From: Carboxylicivirga mesophila
GTDB taxonomy: Bacteria; Bacteroidota; Bacteroidia; Bacteroidales; Marinilabiliaceae
Direction of reading: 5' to 3'
Assembly: GCF_018271975.1 (NCBI RefSeq)
Contig: NZ_JAGUCN010000014.1
Coordinates: 1 to 64,000 of the forward strand
Length of the DNA: 64,000 bases
The position numbers and the translations under genes are program-made. Within the stretch, counting starts at the first letter, position 1. Each line of letters begins with the position of its first letter. Under the pieces are notes generated by a model. It saw only the letters and a list, made by a program, of their open reading frames with translations, did not search any database and had not been told where the DNA came from. Shown piece after piece: positions 1-8,684 of this stretch.

Positions 1-150
1 ACTAAATTTCAAAATGACAAAGAACGTTTTAGGCTTAATGAGCCAAATTTGTTTAATCATTAATAACGTCCCAATTTTAATGGGACACTAGTGACTCAAC
101 TATTATTATTCCCTTATTAATAAATCATAACTCTAACTACATCAGGCATC

Positions 151-882
151 TTAGAGCGATACCGTCGCCACCATAAAAACACTTTCGGCATGCGGATTAA
201 CGGCAAACATGAGTGTGAATGGAAATTCGATGTGCTCATTAATCCTTAATTGACGCTCTGCTGTTACTCCCACATTTACAAATGCAGCCTTAGTTGCATA
301 TAAGCTTTCAACTGGTGTAAACCCGGCAAAAACTTTCATCTGATTATCTTGAATCAAGAAACGATACTGCGGCTCAAAATAAGCCGAGTAGTATGATCGA
401 TTGCTTTCATCTTTATCATCTCCATATATGAAAACCCCGGCTTCGAGGGAAAATGAACTTTCCATTATATCCCACCACTCAGCAATTAGTTCTACTGCAT
501 GGGTTGTGGTGGTATTAGACCAGTCAAAATACTGATGCGAAACATCCAGGGAGTCTATGGAACTAAAATAATCGTAGATAGTCAGACGTTTATTATCATG
601 CTCTATCGATAAGTACACATCAATTTCCTGATAGGGTTCTTTGGCAAATGAATACGAACCCCAAGCACCTAAAGTAACCATCCCCTTATTAAGCTCCAGG
701 TATGGTTGAAATGCCGGTGAAGCACTAAGCAACATACCTCTCCAATAAAACCTTGTTGTTAAATCACCACCTAAATATACCTCTGCCTTTCCTGACTTTT
801 CCTGTGCACAAACATGATTCAATTGGAGCAAAAGCATTGCTATACTCACTGCACAGTGAATAGGTTTAAATATCTTCGACAT
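151..882 (-). CDS. Outer-membrane beta-barrel-like protein of unknown function
   Basis: The 243-residue product begins with a Sec signal peptide (about residues 1-26, hydrophobic AVSIAMLLL, cleavage near CAQ). The mature part is rich in alternating hydrophobic and aromatic strands and ends in a strand with terminal Leu, as expected for an outer-membrane barrel. The opening strand (GDLTTRFYWRG, then a LEL strand) resembles the Gcw_chp/TIGR02001 porin-like family, but that is a by-eye impression. It is followed on the same strand by no gene in the window; upstream is the receiver gene at 939-1361, separated by a short AT-rich gap holding a 7-bp inverted repeat (913-919/930-936). No enzymatic motif is visible. 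It could equally be another small porin family. Confidence 0.6.
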   Translation of the reverse strand: MSKIFKPIHCAVSIAMLLLQLNHVCAQEKSGKAEVYLGGDLTTRFYWRGMLLSASPAFQPYLELNKGMVTLGAWGSYSFAKEPYQEIDVYLSIEHDNKRLTIYDYFSSIDSLDVSHQYFDWSNTTTTHAVELIAEWWDIMESSFSLEAGVFIYGDDKDESNRSYYSAYFEPQYRFLIQDNQMKVFAGFTPVESLYATKAAFVNVGVTAERQLRINEHIEFPFTLMFAVNPHAESVFMVATVSL

Positions 883-938
883 GTTAAATTAATTAATAGA
901 TTCCCCTTTTTACTGCTATTTCCCGGTCTATAGCAGAC

Positions 939-1361
939 TTATAAAATATTTCTTAATACTAACTCTTTGGGAAATGCCAACTCATTCTTCAGAACGGCAT
1001 TTAGCACATTTGCCAAATCTTCGACAATGGTGTGCTTTAAAACGTACCCCCGGAAACCAGCCTCCACCAGTTCTCTTAGGCATACCATATCATTATTTTG
1101 CGTAATAGCAACCAGCTTAATATCAGGCAATATACAGTTAATCTGTTTCCCGGCATCTACGCCATTAACGATTGGCATGCTCATATCCATTATAATTAAA
1201 TCGGCTTGTGCCAGATAAGGATATTCAATCACATCTTTTACATCGCTGAGTATAGCTAAAACCTCATATTGAGGCATATGACTTAAGAGAAACTGCAAAC
1301 TTTGCCCAAAAGCCTCACAATCGTCTACAATAATCACCTTAAAGATTGTTGCTGCATTCAT
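939..1361 (-). CDS. Stand-alone receiver-domain response regulator
   Basis: The gene encodes a CheY-like receiver without an output domain. Counted from the longest open frame (start 1385, 148 aa), the acidic pair is D21/D22, the phosphoacceptor is D67 in IIMDMSMP, the switch Thr is T95 and the conserved Lys is K117 in VLKH. I prefer the internal ATG at 1361 because the receiver fold begins immediately after it and the first eight residues of the longer version are unlike the family. The remaining C-terminal tail is about 20 residues, too short for a DNA-binding domain. The start codon lies inside a perfect 9-bp inverted repeat. The gene sits downstream of a NarL-type regulator and kinase on the same strand, so it may be a phosphate sink or second target of that kinase (inference). 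Confidence 0.85.
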   Translation of the reverse strand: MNAATIFKVIIVDDCEAFGQSLQFLLSHMPQYEVLAILSDVKDVIEYPYLAQADLIIMDMSMPIVNGVDAGKQINCILPDIKLVAITQNNDMVCLRELVEAGFRGYVLKHTIVEDLANVLNAVLKNELAFPKELVLRNIL

Positions 1362-1380
1362 ATGCGTGTAAACGCATATG
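1359..1380. promoter_or_regulatory. Perfect 9-bp inverted repeat over a start codon
   Basis: CATATGCGT (1359-1367) and ACGCATATG (1372-1380) are exact reverse complements separated by GTAA. The left arm contains the likely ATG of the receiver gene read on the minus strand (1361-1359). The repeat could be an operator or an mRNA hairpin that hides the initiation codon. No run of T follows, so it is not a terminator. Confidence 0.5.
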
Positions 1381-1461
1381 TACATCTTGAGTTGCGTATA
1401 TATCCCTACATGTGGAAAGGGTTTTTACTATATCTTTGATAGGGTTTTCCCTATTGTGGAA

Positions 1462-2112
1462 TCAGATTTTAACTATGTGATGCTTGATAGCCCAAACGAT
1501 TAAACCAGCATTGTTTCGAGATCCTGTTTTTCTCAGAAGTTTTGTTTTTTGACTTTCAATGGCTTTAACGCTTAGAAACAATGCCTCGGCCAGCTCCTTA
1601 TTGGTGTAACCTTTGCATATTAATGTTAAAAGTTGTTGTTCACTTTCATGTAATTCACCTGCCTCATAACGTAGTACCTTTTCTTCTTCTCGTTCGGATT
1701 TGAGACTAGATGCCACCGCCTTTAAAAACTCATCAGAAAAATAAGTCTGCCCTTCATTCACCAGGCGGATAGCATGGGCCAGCTCTTCTACGCTCATATC
1801 TTTAAGCACAAATCCTTTTGCCCCCTTTACAAATGCCTCCTTGAAGTAGTTGACATCATGATGCATGGACAGCATAATAATCTGATGATCCGGCTGAATC
1901 TGCAAGGCCTTGCCAAGTGCATCCAGCCCATTTAATTGCGGCATATTAATATCTACCAATGATACATCATAGTGTTGACTACCAAAACTGTTCAGCCATT
2001 CAACGCCATTATCAAATTCGGCCACTACCTGCATGTCCTCCACTTGATTAATAAACATTTTTATTCCCTCGCGAACCATTACATGATCTTCAACTATGGC
2101 AATACGTATCAT
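1462..2112 (-). CDS. NarL/FixJ-type response regulator with LuxR HTH
   Basis: The 216-residue protein has an N-terminal receiver (residues 1-120) with acidic residues E8/D9, phosphoacceptor D54 in SLVDINMP, and a conserved Lys in VLKD. Residues about 150-212 form a LuxR-type helix-turn-helix (LHESEQQLL, GYTNKELAEALFLS, then a VKAIESQKTKLLRK recognition helix). Length and order are standard for the family. It lies 11 bp downstream of a histidine kinase gene with an HisKA_3-type dimerisation helix, the usual partner of NarL-type regulators, so the two form a two-component system. Target genes cannot be deduced; the adjacent stand-alone receiver and porin are candidates. Confidence 0.92.
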   Translation of the reverse strand: MIRIAIVEDHVMVREGIKMFINQVEDMQVVAEFDNGVEWLNSFGSQHYDVSLVDINMPQLNGLDALGKALQIQPDHQIIMLSMHHDVNYFKEAFVKGAKGFVLKDMSVEELAHAIRLVNEGQTYFSDEFLKAVASSLKSEREEEKVLRYEAGELHESEQQLLTLICKGYTNKELAEALFLSVKAIESQKTKLLRKTGSRNNAGLIVWAIKHHIVKI

Positions 2113-2123
2113 TAGTATACATT

Positions 2124-3698
2124 TTAATGCTTGAAAGCTATTTCAACATACACACCAGCTCCTGCACCAGTGTTAAAACTTATTTTACCTCCAATCGTTT
2201 CAATTCTATTGGTAATATTGGACAAGCCAAAGCCATTCTGTTTAACTTGGTCAATGTCAAATCCTACACCATTGTCAATATAGGAAACTACTAGTCCACC
2301 ATCATCATTCTTAATAGCTATCTTAATTTCAGTTGGTGAACCATACTTTATAGAGTTATTGATTAGCTCAATGAGCGCTCTATAAACGGCCAGCTCAATG
2401 AGGGAATCACGAAAGGATAACTCATCTACATCTATAAGAAACTGAATACTTGTGATTGGCTGTATATGGTTAACAAACGATTCAACAGCCCTTGCTAATC
2501 CATACTTTTGTAATATTTGAGGCGTCACATTGTTAATGGTGTTTCTTAACTCCTTTAAAGCTCCATTTAACAATTCGTTTAGTTTTTCACTTAACATTTC
2601 TTTATCTGCATCAACAGTATGATTAGTCAGGCTATGAGCATATATTTTTGCAGCAGAAAGTAAAGGACCTACTCCATCGTGTAGCTCCTGGGCAATCCGC
2701 TTGTTTTCTTTTTCTTCAGCCTTCATCATTGTTTCAACAATAAGGCGTCGCTTCCTCTTTCGCTCAGTTAAATCAATAAATGCACAAATAGCCACATCAC
2801 CCAGAAATGTGTGATTCACTTCTGCACTTTTTACCTCTCCACTTTTTGTAAGAAAATCGTTGTATTCGATTGGCAACTGCAATTGTTCTCGAAAACCATT
2901 TTTTATCTGTCTTTGCGAATTTGCTTCAATTTCTATTCTTTTAGCAGGATCAGGATACACTTGTCTAAACCAATCTTCGATATACGGTATTTCTTCGGCG
3001 TCAAAGCCAAAATATTGATAGAATGCCTCGTTAAAATAGCTTATTCGCTTATCAACTGTTAATGCAGCTACCGGAATTGGTAAATTATCCAACGTGTAGT
3101 TGAACTTTTTAAAGCTATCATGTTGCTCTTTCACTTTATACTGATAAGCTATAAACGTTTTTCGAATAGCATATCCTCCAATAGCCATCACCACTATTGT
3201 CAGGATAAAATCAGCCAGCCACACCATTTTACTTCGAACCAGTAATTGAGGAGAAACGTCATACTGCAACTGACCCGTTGTATACAAATGCATATATATG
3301 AAAAAGTAGACCACCAAAACGATATTAATACCAATGGCCCACCATCGATTATAGTAAAAGATAGATAAGCCAAAAATGAGTATCATAAAATACTGTCCAC
3401 CTCCAAAGAAACCATACCGGTAGATGCTATAAAGGTTGCCGAATATGAGCACAAAAAGCAGAAAGAGTGTTTTTACGCGAATGGGTATTTTGGATTTAAA
3501 AACAACTACTACCACCAATCCGAGTAAGACAATTGAATTAAGTACAAATGCCAGCACAGGAGACTCTTCAAAATACAGGTTATAAGCATATAGGGGACCC
3601 AGCAGAAGAGTTATTGTCAGATATGAAAAATCAATAATATCTCCTTTAACCGTATTAAATGAATTAACAACTCCTTTAAACGTGTAATCAATCCCCAA
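2124..3698 (-). CDS. Membrane histidine kinase (PAS, HisKA_3, HATPase)
   Basis: The 524-residue kinase starts with about six hydrophobic segments in residues 20-185 (for example ITLLLGPLYAY, VLNSIVLLGLVVVVV, LFLLFVLIFG), giving a membrane sensor. A PAS-like domain follows (about 195-315, YTLDNLPIPVAALTVD to FIDLTERKRKRR). The phosphoacceptor His is about residue 340 in ELHDGVGPLLS, typical of HisKA_3/NarX-type kinases. The ATPase domain shows the N box (LINNSIKYG), G1 (DNGVGFD) and G2 (GFGLSNI). It is cotranscribed with the NarL-type regulator 11 bp downstream. The signal is unknown; membrane-domain sensing or a PAS-bound cofactor are both possible. Confidence 0.93.
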   Translation of the reverse strand: MGIDYTFKGVVNSFNTVKGDIIDFSYLTITLLLGPLYAYNLYFEESPVLAFVLNSIVLLGLVVVVVFKSKIPIRVKTLFLLFVLIFGNLYSIYRYGFFGGGQYFMILIFGLSIFYYNRWWAIGINIVLVVYFFIYMHLYTTGQLQYDVSPQLLVRSKMVWLADFILTIVVMAIGGYAIRKTFIAYQYKVKEQHDSFKKFNYTLDNLPIPVAALTVDKRISYFNEAFYQYFGFDAEEIPYIEDWFRQVYPDPAKRIEIEANSQRQIKNGFREQLQLPIEYNDFLTKSGEVKSAEVNHTFLGDVAICAFIDLTERKRKRRLIVETMMKAEEKENKRIAQELHDGVGPLLSAAKIYAHSLTNHTVDADKEMLSEKLNELLNGALKELRNTINNVTPQILQKYGLARAVESFVNHIQPITSIQFLIDVDELSFRDSLIELAVYRALIELINNSIKYGSPTEIKIAIKNDDGGLVVSYIDNGVGFDIDQVKQNGFGLSNITNRIETIGGKISFNTGAGAGVYVEIAFKH

Positions 3699-3851
3699 AA
3701 CCTTATCCTTTTAATAATGATGTATTCTCAGGCTTACTAACGTTATTTTTCCAATAAGGTTATAGAATTTTGAACTGCTCGCTAACTTATGCCTAGACCC
3801 ACAATTTGGATGTGGTCCTAAAGATGCCTTTTGTAATATGAGGGTACAAAA

Positions 3852-3878
3852 AAGGGATAAGTATAAAACTTATCCCTT
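3852..3878 (-). terminator. Intrinsic terminator of the tRNA cluster
   Basis: An 11-bp perfect stem (3852-3862 with 3868-3878, loop of 5) lies just downstream of the tRNA-Pro gene. On the minus strand it is followed by seven T (3853-3847), a classic rho-independent terminator. Confidence 0.85.
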
Positions 3879-3886
3879 GTATTTTG

Positions 3887-3961
3887 TCGGGGTACCAGGA
3901 TTCGAACCTGGGACCCCCTGGTCCCAAACCAGGTGCGCTAACCGGACTGCGCTACACCCCG
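3887..3961 (-). tRNA. tRNA-Pro(TGG), copy 2
   Basis: On the minus strand this 75-base segment folds as a cloverleaf: acceptor CGGGGTG pairs with TACCCCG (one G-T), the anticodon loop holds TTTGGGA with anticodon TGG, and the T arm contains GGTTCGAATCC. The discriminator base is A and no CCA is encoded. It is identical to the copy at 4022-4096. Confidence 0.95.
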
Positions 3962-4021
3962 AATCAATAAACTTAAAACTCAAAATAAAAGAGCTAAACA
4001 TTATTTAGCTCTTGAAAGTTG

Positions 4022-4096
4022 TCGGGGTACCAGGATTCGAACCTGGGACCCCCTGGTCCCAAACCAGGTGCGCTAACCGGACTGCGCTACACCCCG
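4022..4096 (-). tRNA. tRNA-Pro(TGG), copy 1
   Basis: This is a base-for-base duplicate of the tRNA-Pro at 3887-3961, displaced by 135 bp. Anticodon TGG, T loop TTCGAAT, no encoded CCA. The 60-base spacer between the two copies differs from the flanks, so the duplication covers the tRNA itself. Confidence 0.95.
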
Positions 4097-4110
4097 AAAC
4101 TAAATTTGAG

Positions 4111-4197
4111 CGGAGGGAGGGGGATTCGAACCCCCGGTACGGTTACCCGTACGCCAGTTTAGCAAACTGGTGGTTTCAGCCACTCACCCATCTCTCC
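4111..4197 (-). tRNA. tRNA-Ser(GCT)
   Basis: This 87-base minus-strand gene has the long variable arm of a class II tRNA (GCGTACGG paired with CCGTAC), anticodon GCT in the loop TTTGCTAAA, and a five-C/five-G T stem. The acceptor arms are GGAGAGA and TCCCTCC, which leaves an A-C mismatch at position 5-68. Discriminator G, no CCA encoded. Confidence 0.93.
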
Positions 4198-4373
4198 TTT
4201 TTCTTCTCTTTCTTTAAAGAGAAACAACCGCTCTGTCTTCTCTATCCCTCGTCCCCTTTGCGATTGCGATTGCAAAAGTAGCAAATAGAATTAAACCTCC
4301 AAAATTAAAATGAAAAAAATCTACACAAAATATCATCGCTTTTTTGTTCGGCTCTTCTAACTAATTATCGATC

Positions 4374-4399
4374 AAAAAAAAAGCTACCCGAAGGTAGCT
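4374..4399 (-). terminator. Terminator of the floA operon
   Basis: AGCTACC (4382-4388) and GGTAGCT (4393-4399) form a 7-bp stem with a CGAA loop 10 bp past the floA stop. On the minus strand it is followed by a run of eight T. Confidence 0.85.
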
Positions 4400-4409
4400 G
4401 TAAAAAAAG

Positions 4410-5393
4410 TTAATCTTTTTTCGGAGGCTTACCGCCAGGCTTGGCGATTGAGTCTCTCATGGCCGTGTCAGCCTCAATATTTTTATACTTGAGGTAATCC
4501 ATTACACCTAAATTACCATTACGAAAAGCTTCCGCCAGCGCCTTAGGTACGTCAGCTTCTGCTTCTATTACCTTAGCTCGTGCTTCCTGAGCCTTGGCTT
4601 TCATTTCCTGCTCTAATGCTACTGCCATAGCTCTGCGCTCTTCTGCTTTGGCCTGAGCAATATTTTTATCAGCTTCTGCCTGATCAATCTGTAAGCCTGC
4701 ACCAATGTTTTTACCTATATCAATATCGGCGATATCAATGGATAAAATTTCGAAAGCAGTACCTGCGTCTAATCCTTTTTCTAAAACCACCTTAGAGATC
4801 GAGTCCGGATTTTCCAACACGGCTTTATGCGATACTGAAGAACCGATAGAAGATACAATGCCTTCTCCTACACGTGCTAATACGGTCTCCTCTCCGGCTC
4901 CACCAACCAACTGCTTAATACTGGCACGAACCGTTACACGAGCCTTAGCAATCAACTGAATACCATCTTTAGCTACTGCAGCTACCGGAGGTGTATCAAT
5001 CACCTTTGGATTAACCGACATTTGCACCGCCTCAAATACATCGCGACCGGCCAAATCGATGGCAGTAGCCATTTGGAAATTCAAGTCAATATTTGCTTTG
5101 GCTGCTGATACCAATGCATGCACCACACTCTCAACATGACCACCAGCCAGATAGTGTGCTTCCAGTTCATCGCGTTTTATTTCCGATAATCCGGCTTTTG
5201 ATGCTTCAATCAAAGCACGTACAATAATGCCTGGAGGCACCTTACGTATACGCATCAGCACCAGCTGAATTAGCGAGATACGAACACCCGATACCAAGGC
5301 TGAGAACCATAGTAATATTGGCACATAATAAAGAAATAGAAATACAACGACTATAATCGCTGCAATTAAGAAAATAGGAGCTAAACCTGCCAT
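4410..5393 (-). CDS. floA: Flotillin-like protein FloA (SPFH/YqfA family)
   Basis: The 327-residue product matches bacterial flotillin FloA in length and layout: an N-terminal membrane-inserted hairpin (about residues 5-32, [24 protein letters not shown]), an SPFH-like middle region, and a C-terminal Ala/Glu-rich coiled coil (about 235-300, [19 protein letters not shown]). Such proteins oligomerise on the cytoplasmic face of membrane microdomains. Its start codon directly abuts the stop of the nfeD gene, the classic NfeD-flotillin pair. The order clpS-nfeD-floA on one strand suggests an operon, ending at the hairpin at 4374-4399. Confidence 0.95.
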   Translation of the reverse strand: MAGLAPIFLIAAIIVVVFLFLYYVPILLWFSALVSGVRISLIQLVLMRIRKVPPGIIVRALIEASKAGLSEIKRDELEAHYLAGGHVESVVHALVSAAKANIDLNFQMATAIDLAGRDVFEAVQMSVNPKVIDTPPVAAVAKDGIQLIAKARVTVRASIKQLVGGAGEETVLARVGEGIVSSIGSSVSHKAVLENPDSISKVVLEKGLDAGTAFEILSIDIADIDIGKNIGAGLQIDQAEADKNIAQAKAEERRAMAVALEQEMKAKAQEARAKVIEAEADVPKALAEAFRNGNLGVMDYLKYKNIEADTAMRDSIAKPGGKPPKKD

Positions 5394-5864
5394 TTAAGTA
5401 TTTTTTGGTTTGACAATTATATAGGTTTTAAAAACTTCTTTTACGGTCACCGGTGAGTTTTCATCAATGAAATGACCAGGACATCTGCCCTCAAGTACTT
5501 CACCATTGATCATTACCTTACCAATAGGATTGAGACGGGTAATTGTCACTCCTTCATCTCCTGCATGGATTGTATCTTCACCTACGGTTTCCACCTTACC
5601 ATCAACCTGCGAATGCAACATCAGGCGATTCCATGTTTTAGACCTGAAGGAGAGAACCAGTATGATTATTCCGGCAAATAATGTACTCACTAAGGCAATA
5701 TTTCCGTAGGTATTACCATACCCCTGATAGGCCAGAAAGATACCTCCGGCCGTAAATATAAAACCGCCGATACCCGCAAAAGTAACGCCCGGAAATACAA
5801 AGAATTCTAAAATAAGCAGAAACAAGCCCAGGAGGATGATCAAGATAATAACAAGTGCTGACAT
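5394..5864 (-). CDS. NfeD-family membrane protein
   Basis: The 156-residue protein has three hydrophobic segments in residues 1-75 (LVIILIILLGLFLLIL, VTFAGIGGFIFTAGGIFLAY, IALVSTLFAGIIILVL) and a soluble C-terminal OB-fold-like domain (about 95-155, GVTITRLNPIGKVMINGEVLEG). This is the short NfeD1b type without a protease domain. It precedes floA with no spacer and follows clpS by 4 bp. NfeD proteins act with flotillin-like partners in membrane organisation; that role is inferred from the family and adjacency. Confidence 0.9.
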   Translation of the reverse strand: MSALVIILIILLGLFLLILEFFVFPGVTFAGIGGFIFTAGGIFLAYQGYGNTYGNIALVSTLFAGIIILVLSFRSKTWNRLMLHSQVDGKVETVGEDTIHAGDEGVTITRLNPIGKVMINGEVLEGRCPGHFIDENSPVTVKEVFKTYIIVKPKNT

Positions 5865-5868
5865 AGGA

Positions 5869-6144
5869 TTAATCTATTGTAACCAGTAAACGTTGTTCTG
5901 AGAGTTGTTCTTTCAAAAGGATTAAATCGTCCATGTTGCCCAATTTTATCTGGCATGAACCAGTATAGTGCGTTAAAAAAGCACATTGTTCGGCCTGAAT
6001 GGCATCATGCTGACACACTTCGCATAGCACATCAATAACATGATCAAACGAGTTAATATCATCATTGTGCAAGGTCAAGGTACGAACTTCATTGCCGTTG
6101 CCTTCTCTGTTATGCTCCTCGCTACGTTTACTAAATGAAACCAT
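5869..6144 (-). CDS. clpS: ClpS adaptor of the Clp protease
   Basis: The 91-residue protein carries the ClpS core: LHNDDINSFDHVIDVL with the conserved N-D-D N-degron pocket residues, followed by the QAEQCAFLTHYTGSCQIKLG helix/strand and a C-terminal strand. ClpS hands N-end-rule substrates to ClpA/ClpC-class unfoldases. The variable basic/acidic N-terminus (KRSEEHNREGNGNE) is normal for the family. It lies 4 bp upstream of nfeD and is probably the first gene of the clpS-nfeD-floA unit; clpA/clpC are not in the window. Confidence 0.88.
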   Translation of the reverse strand: MVSFSKRSEEHNREGNGNEVRTLTLHNDDINSFDHVIDVLCEVCQHDAIQAEQCAFLTHYTGSCQIKLGNMDDLILLKEQLSEQRLLVTID

Positions 6145-6195
6145 ACATTAAAAGTTTCTATAAATTAACCATATTTTTTTGTGAAATACTAATTT

Positions 6196-8661
6196 CTACT
6201 TTTTGAGTTCTTCGGTCAGGTTAATTTGCTTCCCATCTTTAAACACCACAATAAATGCCCCGGGAAAACCAGATGATTGCACCTGGTCAATATCTTTTTG
6301 TGCGTCAGTGTATGATGGGTATTCTCCTGCAAAATATTTGGTTAAACCTTTTGAAGGGATTTCCACCTTTGAGATAGGCGGTATTTTGGATACAGCGGCT
6401 GCATCAGGCTCATTTCTAAATACGCCAATCTGTATTTTATAAATCAATTGATTGGCACTTTCTTTCTTAAAGGCTTCCTCAACCACCTTTGCCGGTGCCT
6501 TTGTTTCCTCTGCTGTGCCCTGCAACTCCTGATATGTTTTTGGCACATGCCTTTCAACTTCCTCTCCCACTTTTACATCCTCACCCCTAACAACATTGGT
6601 ATATGTTATGAGACTTTGCTCCTGAATGGAAACAGCTGTACGTTTAACGGCTCCTGATTTTTCATAACCATTCAAATCGTAGCCCTTAATTGGATCAATC
6701 AGCTCCATGGCCTCCTTATAGTATTCTCTGCTACCCGCCTGGGCTTCTTCCATAAAAGAAAGATCATCAACAGTATTTGCAATAAGTGTCTCTCTCAACT
6801 TATTACTATAAATTTTATACTTACTATCAAGTGACTCGTGATAGAGCTTTAATGCCGTTTCCTTAAGTTCATTGGCTTTATCAACATTGACTCTTGCCTG
6901 CCCTTCCTCTTCCAAAGAATCTTTTTGTCGTAATACGGCAATGACAGACTCTGCCTCATCAGTGGCATCATTAGCCATCTCCAATAGCTTTGAAGACTCA
7001 AGGTTAAGGATATTACCCCATATATAGAGTGAATCGGCATGGTGAAGCTGCTTAATTTCTTCAGTCGAGAACAATAAACTATACATCTTCTCCAGCTCTT
7101 CTAATTGCCTGGCAAATTCTTCATCGGTATAAAAGGTATATTCCTCAGGTATTAATATATCCTGAAGTTTCTTGTCATCAGCCCCATTTTTTTTGACATG
7201 CACTGAAGATGAGTATGTTCCTGCAGCTACCCGTTTTTTTATCTCTTCAATCTCGGTTAGACGGGCCTGGTAAAAACTGCTCTCTATTGAATCATCCAAG
7301 CCGTATACTTTCTTTTCAAGACTAAGAATATCATTCACCAACATAGCCCTTTCATCGTCTGAATTGGTGCGGGCATATGCCTGTCTCTTTTGGCGCATCA
7401 AAGCTGAAAGGCTATCTTTTTGATGTTGCAGTTCCATGGCCTCGGTAAACGTAGCCTTGGCATCAGCACTTTTAAAATGGTCCAATTGGGTATACTCGAG
7501 GGTATCGGCCACCATAAAACGAAATGCCGGCTGCTTTGACGCATTAACATCCGATTGTTTAGCTTCTCCGTTTACTCCATAGGTATATGATTCAGAGGAT
7601 AGTGACAATTCAGCTTCTGAACGCACCTGGTTGATGTCCTCAACAAAATTCTTAACCACCGTATCATCCCATTTGATGGTATACACAATCAGGGTCGAAT
7701 CATTGGTTTCGCGGTTAGAGGCAAACCAAGCCACACTATTGAATTCATCAGCCACAAATAAAAAGTCATCCTTTGGCGAGTTAAATGGAATACCCATGTT
7801 AACAGGCTGTGAAAACGATTTACTTTCAGCATCGTAATTGGCCTTATATAAATCATAACCACCTAAACCTCCTTCACGATTCGATGAAAAGAAGATGGTT
7901 GAGCCATCAATCAAAAGAAAAGGATGCCGTTCGTTAAATTCTGAACTGATTCCATCCAATTCCAGGCTTTCGCTCCATCCATCCAGCAGTTTCTCCATTT
8001 TATAAATCCCTTCGCCTTTATCTTCCTTCGTCATGGTAAAATAGACCTCATCTCCACGTTCAGTGAGATACAAAATACCTTTGGGGTCCAGACCAGATTC
8101 AAAAAACGACTCATTATGCATCACCTTACCCACATCTTTGGCTGGATGATAAGCATTCAAGAAATCCTCTGCCGGAACGGTATCGCGCTGATAAACCGTT
8201 AACGAAAATATTTTGGCCGACTGCTGCAGGCCATATTCACACTCTTGCTGATACTTAATGGCCTTCTCATTTCGTATATCGGAAGCAGAAGCATATTTGA
8301 GGAATCGCGCATATTGTTTTCCAGCTTCATCAAACTGGTAACTCAGCTGATAGGCACGTCCCAGGTAGTAAAACGCATCTCTGCTAACGCCTTTTAAAGC
8401 AGCATATTTCAAGCGCTTTACAGCCTGCGAAATATCATTATTATTTTGCAGCAGGCAAATGCCATAATAGTAGTTGTGCTTTAAATCCCGTTCATTACGT
8501 TTTAATAAAGCAGCGTAGGCTTTTTCAGCTTCAGCATAGTCGCCATCTTTAAATAGAGCAAGCGCTTCCTGCGCGGAATATGTCCTATCCTGAGCCATGC
8601 TCATTTGCAATGAACCTGCTATAAAAATAAATACTAGTATGAGTGACCTTAAATTATACAT
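6196..8661 (-). CDS. Exported TPR / PD40 repeat protein with C-terminal SPOR-like domain
   Basis: The 821-residue protein has a signal peptide (about 1-23, ending MAQ), two to four TPR-like helices (about 27-140, YSAQEALALFKDGDYAEAEKAY, NHYYYGICLLQ-like repeats), then a WD40-like PD40 segment (about 190-330, with the motif RHPFLLIDGSTIFFSSNREGG split over adjacent strands). A long charged coiled-coil region follows (about 400-700), and the last 75 residues (YKIQIGVFRNEPDAA to AFIVVFKDG) look like a SPOR peptidoglycan-binding domain. The TPR-PD40 order recalls PorE/OmpA-type envelope anchors of Bacteroidota, with SPOR in place of OmpA. It probably sits in the periplasm bound to cell wall. Assignment to a secretion or gliding machine is unproven. 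Confidence 0.82.
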   Translation of the reverse strand: MYNLRSLILVFIFIAGSLQMSMAQDRTYSAQEALALFKDGDYAEAEKAYAALLKRNERDLKHNYYYGICLLQNNNDISQAVKRLKYAALKGVSRDAFYYLGRAYQLSYQFDEAGKQYARFLKYASASDIRNEKAIKYQQECEYGLQQSAKIFSLTVYQRDTVPAEDFLNAYHPAKDVGKVMHNESFFESGLDPKGILYLTERGDEVYFTMTKEDKGEGIYKMEKLLDGWSESLELDGISSEFNERHPFLLIDGSTIFFSSNREGGLGGYDLYKANYDAESKSFSQPVNMGIPFNSPKDDFLFVADEFNSVAWFASNRETNDSTLIVYTIKWDDTVVKNFVEDINQVRSEAELSLSSESYTYGVNGEAKQSDVNASKQPAFRFMVADTLEYTQLDHFKSADAKATFTEAMELQHQKDSLSALMRQKRQAYARTNSDDERAMLVNDILSLEKKVYGLDDSIESSFYQARLTEIEEIKKRVAAGTYSSSVHVKKNGADDKKLQDILIPEEYTFYTDEEFARQLEELEKMYSLLFSTEEIKQLHHADSLYIWGNILNLESSKLLEMANDATDEAESVIAVLRQKDSLEEEGQARVNVDKANELKETALKLYHESLDSKYKIYSNKLRETLIANTVDDLSFMEEAQAGSREYYKEAMELIDPIKGYDLNGYEKSGAVKRTAVSIQEQSLITYTNVVRGEDVKVGEEVERHVPKTYQELQGTAEETKAPAKVVEEAFKKESANQLIYKIQIGVFRNEPDAAAVSKIPPISKVEIPSKGLTKYFAGEYPSYTDAQKDIDQVQSSGFPGAFIVVFKDGKQINLTEELKK

Positions 8662-8684
8662 TCAGTTATTTTCTTACATGTGGA

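Noticed and set aside
913-936. 7-bp inverted repeat after the receiver gene
   Set aside because: There is no T-run after it, so it is not called a terminator, and no regulator is evident.
1431-1438. TATCTTTG on the plus strand
   Set aside because: It fits the -7 consensus, but no plus-strand gene lies downstream.
4012-4281. Open frame on the plus strand across the tRNA cluster
   Set aside because: It is the antisense of tRNA-Pro and tRNA-Ser (the familiar GVPGFEPGTPWSQTR artefact), not a gene.
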